DNA from: Cyclina sinensis
Lineage: Eukaryota > Mollusca > Bivalvia > Venerida > Veneridae
DNA length: 64,000 nt
Reading direction: 5' to 3'
Assembly: GCA_012932295.1 (NCBI GenBank)
Contig: JAAONU010000001.1
Span: 2,046,001-2,110,000 of the forward strand
Below the pieces are notes generated by a model, which was not told where the DNA came from, did no database searches, and saw only the letters and a program-made list of their open reading frames with translations. Within the stretch, counting starts at the first letter, position 1. Each line of letters opens with the position of its first letter. Shown one piece after another: positions 59,083 to 64,000 of this stretch. The translations under genes were made by a program, and so were the position numbers.

Positions 59083-60325
59083 TGTCGAGACCGCCAATGG
59101 AAAGCCGCCTTTGTGGATTCGGCAGTGAAATGGAAACCGTGGGAAGACGATAATGGAAGGACAAGGCAGGCTTTATTATGTCTCTTTCAGGAAGCATAAC
59201 AAATGAATCATGGTATTTTCAAATTCTTCCCTGTATGGAGAAGTAATGGACCAGACAAGGTCTATCATCAACATTCTGGACTTTGAGCTGTCACTGTGAC
59301 CTTGAACTCTGAGCTAGAAATCTGGGTCTTGCATGCAACACACAATCTCATTTAGGTGAACAAATGTGCCAAGGTATTTTAAAATTCTTCAATGCCGGGA
59401 TAAGTTATGGCCCAGACAAGGTCTCTCATCAAAATTTTGGAACTTTGACCTGGCACTGTGACCGTGACCTTTGAGCTGGGAACTTGGGTCTTGCACGAAA
59501 CATATCCTCTCATCAAGGTGAACAAATGTGCCAAAGTATTTCAAAATCCTTCCATGCACAGAGAAGAAATGGCCCGGACAAGGTCTAGAATCAACATTTT
59601 GGACCTTTGAGCTATCATTTTGACCTTGACCTCTGAGCTAGGAATCTGGGTCTTGCACACGTCACACCATCTCATCAAGTCGAACAAATAAGCCAAGGTA
59701 TTTTATAATCCTTCCATGCACAGAGAAGTTATAGCCCGTACAAGGTGTAGAATCAACATTTTGGACCTTTGAGCTGTCACTGTAACCTTGACCTTTCAGC
59801 TGGGAACCTGACTCTTGGATGCGACACATTGTCTCATCAAGGTGAACAAATGCACAAAGGTATTTCAAAATCCTTCCATGCAAGGAGAAGTTATGGCCCG
59901 GACAATGTCTAGAATCAACATTTTAGACCTTTGAGCTGTCACTGTGACCTTGATCTTAGAGCTGGGAACATGGGTCTTGCATGTGACACAGCGTCTCAGC
60001 TAGGTGAACAAATGTGCCAAGTTATTTCAAAATCCTCCCATGTACAGAGAAGTAATGGCCCAGACAAGGTTAAGAATCCACATTTTGGACCTTTGCACTC
60101 TCACTGTGACCTTGACCTTTGAACTGGGAACCTATGTCTTCCGCATGACACACAGTCTCATCAAGGTGAACAATGTGCCAAGGTATTTCAAAACCCTTCC
60201 ATGCACAGAGAAGTTATGGCCCCGACAAGGCAATCTGGACGGACGCACACACAAACGTACATACACCTAACTGTGGTACCAAATGTTGACTATGTCAAGC
60301 CCCCCTTCAAGAAGGCTCGACAAAA
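59083..60325. mobile_element. Minisatellite-bearing element (family D), unit about 155 bp
   Basis: About six to seven units from 59200 to 60240, each with GAACAAATGTGCCAAGGTAT, TTCAAAATCCTTCCATGCAC, AGAGAAGTTATGGCCC, GACAAGGTCTAGAATCAACA, TGTCACTGTGACCTTGACCT and GGGTCTTGCA. Probable ends are TGTCGAGACC near 59083 and GGCTCGACAAAAA near 60314. Near the right end is CTGGACGGACGCACACAC, like the GGACGGAC runs of families B and C. Open frames here (for example 59662-59883) are repeat artefacts. Confidence 0.75.
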
Positions 60326-60563
60326 ATCAGTGTTTCAGATAACAATTGCTTGAAGCAAATTAATTCATGCGGAATATCTAATCCTAGTTTAATGGAAATG
60401 GCACACACATTTTGCAGTAACTACAACATTATGCTCTTCATTTTCTGCATTACCTTCATTGTACACTACAAAAATGGCTGTTGTGTACTGTTGGTCACAA
60501 CTGTGGTCACTTCTACAAAGATTCCTTTCCATGATGAAAGGGGAATAGAAACAATCCTGAAAA

Positions 60564-62240
60564 CAAGAGGGCCATGATGGCCCTATATCGCTCACCTGAA
60601 TATGACTGCTTTTAACAAAGTTGCTATGGACCTGGTTAACTGATCCCAGATGACCCATATTCGAACTTGACCTAGAAATTATTGAAACAATCTTTCTGAC
60701 AAATTTCAAGGTTGTTTGAACTGAAAATGTTACCTCAATGCGTGTAAACAAAGTTTTTCCATATTTGGGGTCTGTGACCTAGTTTTTGACCCCAGATGAC
60801 CTTTAGTCGAATCTGAGCTAGAAATCACTAAAACATCCTTTTTGACAAATTTCAAGAATATTTGGACTGAAAAGTAGTTTCTAGAGTGTTAACAAGTTTT
60901 TTTTCTATTTTTGGGCTCTGTGACCTAGTTTTTGATTTCAGATGACCCATATTCAAATTTAACCTAGAAATCATTGAAACAACCTTTCTGACAGATTCCA
61001 GGTTATTTGAACTGAAAATGTTACCTCTAGAGTTTTAAAAAGGTTTTTCCATATTTTGGCTCTGTGACCTACTTTTTGACCCCAGATGACCCAATTTTGA
61101 ACTTGAGCTAAAAATCATCAAAACAACCTTTCTGTCAAATTTCTGGGATATTTTGACTGAAAATGTAGTTTCTAGAGTGTTAACAAGGTTTTTCTATTTT
61201 TGGGCTCTGTGACCTTGTTTTTGAACCCAGATGACCCATATTCAAACTTGAGCTAGAAATCATAGAAACAACCTGTCTAACAAATTTCCAGATTATTTGG
61301 ACTGAAAATTTTACTTCTCCTTCTACAAGAAGATTTTCAAAGTTTTCACTATATAAGCCTATGTAAAACCAATGACCCCGGGGTGGGGCCAAATTTGACC
61401 CCAGGGGTATAATTTGAACAAACTTGGTAGAGGTCCACTAGACAATGCTACATACCAAATCTTAAGGCTCGGGGCCTTGTGGTTTCTGACAAGAAGATTT
61501 TCGAAGTTTTTCCTATATAAGCCTATGTAAAACCAATGACCCCAGGGTGGGGCCAAATTTGACCCCAGAGTTATAATTTGAACAAACTTGGTAGAGGTCC
61601 ACTAGACAATGCTACATAACAAATATCTAAGCTCTATGCCCTACGGTTTCTGACAAGAAGATTTTTAAAGTTTTTCCTCTATAACTCTATGTAAAACAAG
61701 TTACCCCTGGGGCAGGGCCATTTTTGACCCAGAGGCCATGATTTGAACAAACTTGGTAGAGGTCCACTAGACAATGCTGCACACCAAATATCTTAGCTCT
61801 ATGCCTTACGGTTTCTGACAAGAAGATTTTTAAAGTTTTTCCTATATAACTCTATGTAAAACAAGTTACCCCTGGGGCGGGGCCATTTTTGACCCCATGA
61901 TCACAATTTGAACAAACTTGGTAGAGGTCCACTAGATGATGCTTTATACCAAATATCAAAGCTCCAGGCCTTGTGGTTTCTGACAAGAAGATTTTTAAAG
62001 ATCCAACTTTTAAAACCTGTTTTTAGCTCCTGTGATCCAGAAATGCAATGAACCGGAACCATTTGAACAAACTTGGTAGAGCTTCATGCAAGGATCATTT
62101 TAGGCAAGTTTCATTAAATTTTGCCCAGTGGTTTCAGAGGAGATGTTGTTTGAATGAATTGTGGACGACGGACGGACGGACGGACGCCGGACAATCAAGG
62201 ATCCTAAAAGCTCACATGAGCATGCTCAGGTGAGCTAAAA
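60564..62240. mobile_element. Minisatellite-bearing hairpin element, family B, copy 2
   Basis: Starts CAAGAGGGCCATGATGGCCC, then TATATCGCTCACCTGAA. The first half repeats the GACTGAAAATGTTACCTC/GACCTAGTTTTTGACCCC unit (five or so). From about 61320 the unit changes to a 165-bp type with GAACAAACTTGGTAGAGGTC, CACTAGACAATGC, TTTCTGACAAGAAGATTTT and ACCCCTGGGGCGGGGCC (about four). The right end is GGACGGACGGACGGACGCCG, AAAAGCTCACATGAGCATGC and TCAGGTGAGCTAAAAA. Confidence 0.85.
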
Positions 62241-62353
62241 ATGAACAAAATGAAGAATAAATTATCAGCAATTTCCAGCAATATATTTTTGGATATAAAG
62301 TGGACCTATTTTACAGTGGAAAAGCAACTATAATAACCGCAATTGCTTTAAAA

Positions 62354-63807
62354 GCAAGAGGGCCATGATGGCCCTGATCGCTCACCTGAGTACTTTGGTT
62401 GTAGGTTTGCTGTTAAGCAGTATTTCATTTTACAATTGAAAATACAAACCAAATATGTAAAATATCAGTCAATAAATAAAGGCTCTATGACAGAAAGTAG
62501 AAATATCTATCATAAACAATGGTGACCTTGACCCAGTGATCTCTAAAATCTCATAGGTAGAGATCCATGCAAGGAACCTATATACTGAATAATGAATATC
62601 AAAGATATTGGTCTGTAAATGAAGGCTCTATGTGGTACAGTAGATAAATCTATTTTTAGCCTCCAAGACCTTTAACCTAATCTAATAATATGATAAAGCT
62701 TGATAAAACTTGCTTCATGCCAAATTAAAAAAAATCTAGGCTCTGTGGTTTCAGACAAGAAGATTTTTAAAGATTTTCTCCTATATTGCTATTTAAAACT
62801 TAAGACCTCTCGGGAGGGGCCAATAGTGACCCCACGGATATTTTTCTAAAAAACTTGAAAGAGGTCCACTAGACAATGCTGCATACCAAATATCTTAACT
62901 CTAGGCCTTGTGGTTTTTGACAAGAAGATTTTTAAAGTTTTTCCTATATAATTCTATGTATAACATGTGACCCCTAGGGCGGGGCCTATTTTGACCAAGG
63001 GGCCATGATTTGAACAAACTTGATAGATGTTCTTTTTATAATGCTGCACACCAAAAATCTAAACTCTAGGCCTTATTGTTTATGACAAGAAGATTTTTAA
63101 AGTTTTTCCTATATAACTCTATGTAAAACATGTGACCCCTGGGGCGGAGCCATTTTTGACTTAGGGTCCATGCCTGAAACAAACTTGGTAAAGGTCCCCT
63201 AGACAACACTACATACAAAATATCTTAACTCTAAGCCTTATGCTGAGATTTTTAAATTTTTTCCCTATATAACTCTATGTAAACAAGTGACCCCTGGGGC
63301 GGGCCCCAGAGGCCATGATTTGAACAAACTTGGTAGAAGTCCACAAAACAATGCTACACATCAAATATCTAAGCTCTTTGACTTATGGTTTCTGACAAGA
63401 AGTTTTTTTTAAAGTTTTTCTATATAACTCTATGTAAAACAAGTGACCCCTGGGGCAGGCCCATTTTTGACCCAGAGGCCATGATTTGAACAAACTTGGT
63501 AGAGGTTCATACCAAATATCTAAGCTCCAGGCCTTGAGTTTCAGAGAAGAATTTTTTTAAAGATCCAACTTTTAAAATCTTTTTTAAGCTCCAGTTACCC
63601 AGCAATGCAATGGACTGAAACAATTTGAACAATCTTGGTAGAGCTTCATGCAAGGAACATCCTAGGCAAGTTTCATTAAATTGGGCTAAGTGGTTTCAGA
63701 GAAGATGTTGTTTGAATGAATGGTGGACGACGGACAGACAGACAAAGGACGGACAACAACCGATCCTAAAAGCTCACATGAGCACTACGTGCTCAGGTGC
63801 GCTAAAA
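62354..63807. mobile_element. Minisatellite-bearing hairpin element, family B, copy 3
   Basis: Starts CAAGAGGGCCATGATGGCCC, TGATCGCTCACCTGAG. A unique stretch (62400-62700), which copy 4 shares inverted, precedes about six units of the 165-bp type (AACAAACTTGGTAGAGGTCC ... TGACAAGAAGATTTTTAAAG ... TATATAACTCTATGTAAAAC). It ends with GGACAGACAGACAAAGGACG, AAAAGCTCACATGAGCACTA and GTGCTCAGGTGCGCTAAAAA. Confidence 0.85.
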
Positions 63808-64000
63808 AGCAGAAATCTATCAATATAAGGGTACAAGTACAATGACATTTCTTGAACTGAGAATAGGCAGCTTTAAAATGCTTCAAATTTGCCCTTAAAA
63901 ATAAAATTTACATCAATATTTCTTTATTGTTATTTTTTTATCTATCACATCTTGCTGCATATTATTTACTAGATATCAGCTAAAGTCTATTTAACCACAT
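63808..64000. other. Right-edge sequence, nothing seen
   Basis: Short AT-rich tail without a recognised feature. Confidence 0.4.

Noticed and set aside
1..64000. CRISPR array, bacterial operon or phage-like system
   Set aside because: The tandem repeats here are contiguous, without unique spacers. Introns and eukaryotic repeats exclude a bacterial source.

Overview
This looks like nuclear DNA of an animal, most probably a bivalve mollusc. It is AT-rich and gene-poor, its genes are split by GT-AG introns, and long stretches are repeats. The repeat style (TIR elements carrying minisatellites, tRNA-like repeats, 'GGGCCATGATGGCCC'/'GCTCACCTGA' elements) and the gene types (Toll-like receptors, ependymin-related secreted proteins) both point to molluscs. 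The species call is inference; no search was run.

Layout. 1-3.4 kb: first two exons of a galactokinase gene (GALK1-like, minus strand) that runs off the left edge. 5.2-10.8 kb: a decayed Ty3/Gypsy pol on the plus strand, then a heavily broken Toll-like receptor (TLR) on the minus strand. 11.8-12.7 kb: degenerate tandem repeats. 13.3-14.3 kb: coding-like remnants I do not recognise. 16.3-19.3 kb: a complete three-exon class I SAM-dependent methyltransferase (273 aa, minus). 21.9-26.8 kb: a second copy of the Gypsy-plus-TLR block, whose TLR has only two frameshifts. 27.6-35.1 kb: two complete three-exon genes for ependymin-related secreted proteins (207 and 215 aa, plus), with broken exon fragments of further copies at 30.1, 37.4 and 41.6 kb. 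40.2-40.6 kb: a 38-bp minisatellite with a 114-bp higher-order period. 44.0-45.05 kb: a hAT-like element with a 6-bp duplication at its ends. 45.2-50.7 kb: a candidate multi-exon gene ending in a frameshifted chromodomain. 55.9-63.8 kb: almost wholly non-autonomous transposons full of minisatellites, with a small non-LTR reverse transcriptase scrap and an unrecognised broken coding region at 58.2-58.8 kb.

The genes do not form one pathway. The clear themes are local duplication and decay (TLR block, ependymin cluster) and heavy colonisation by short DNA elements. The most unusual structure is a pair of TIR element families ending in TTAA that carry a tRNA-like, RNA-polymerase-III-type core. 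One copy sits in a duplicated segment whose paralogous site is empty, so that insertion can be ordered after the duplication.
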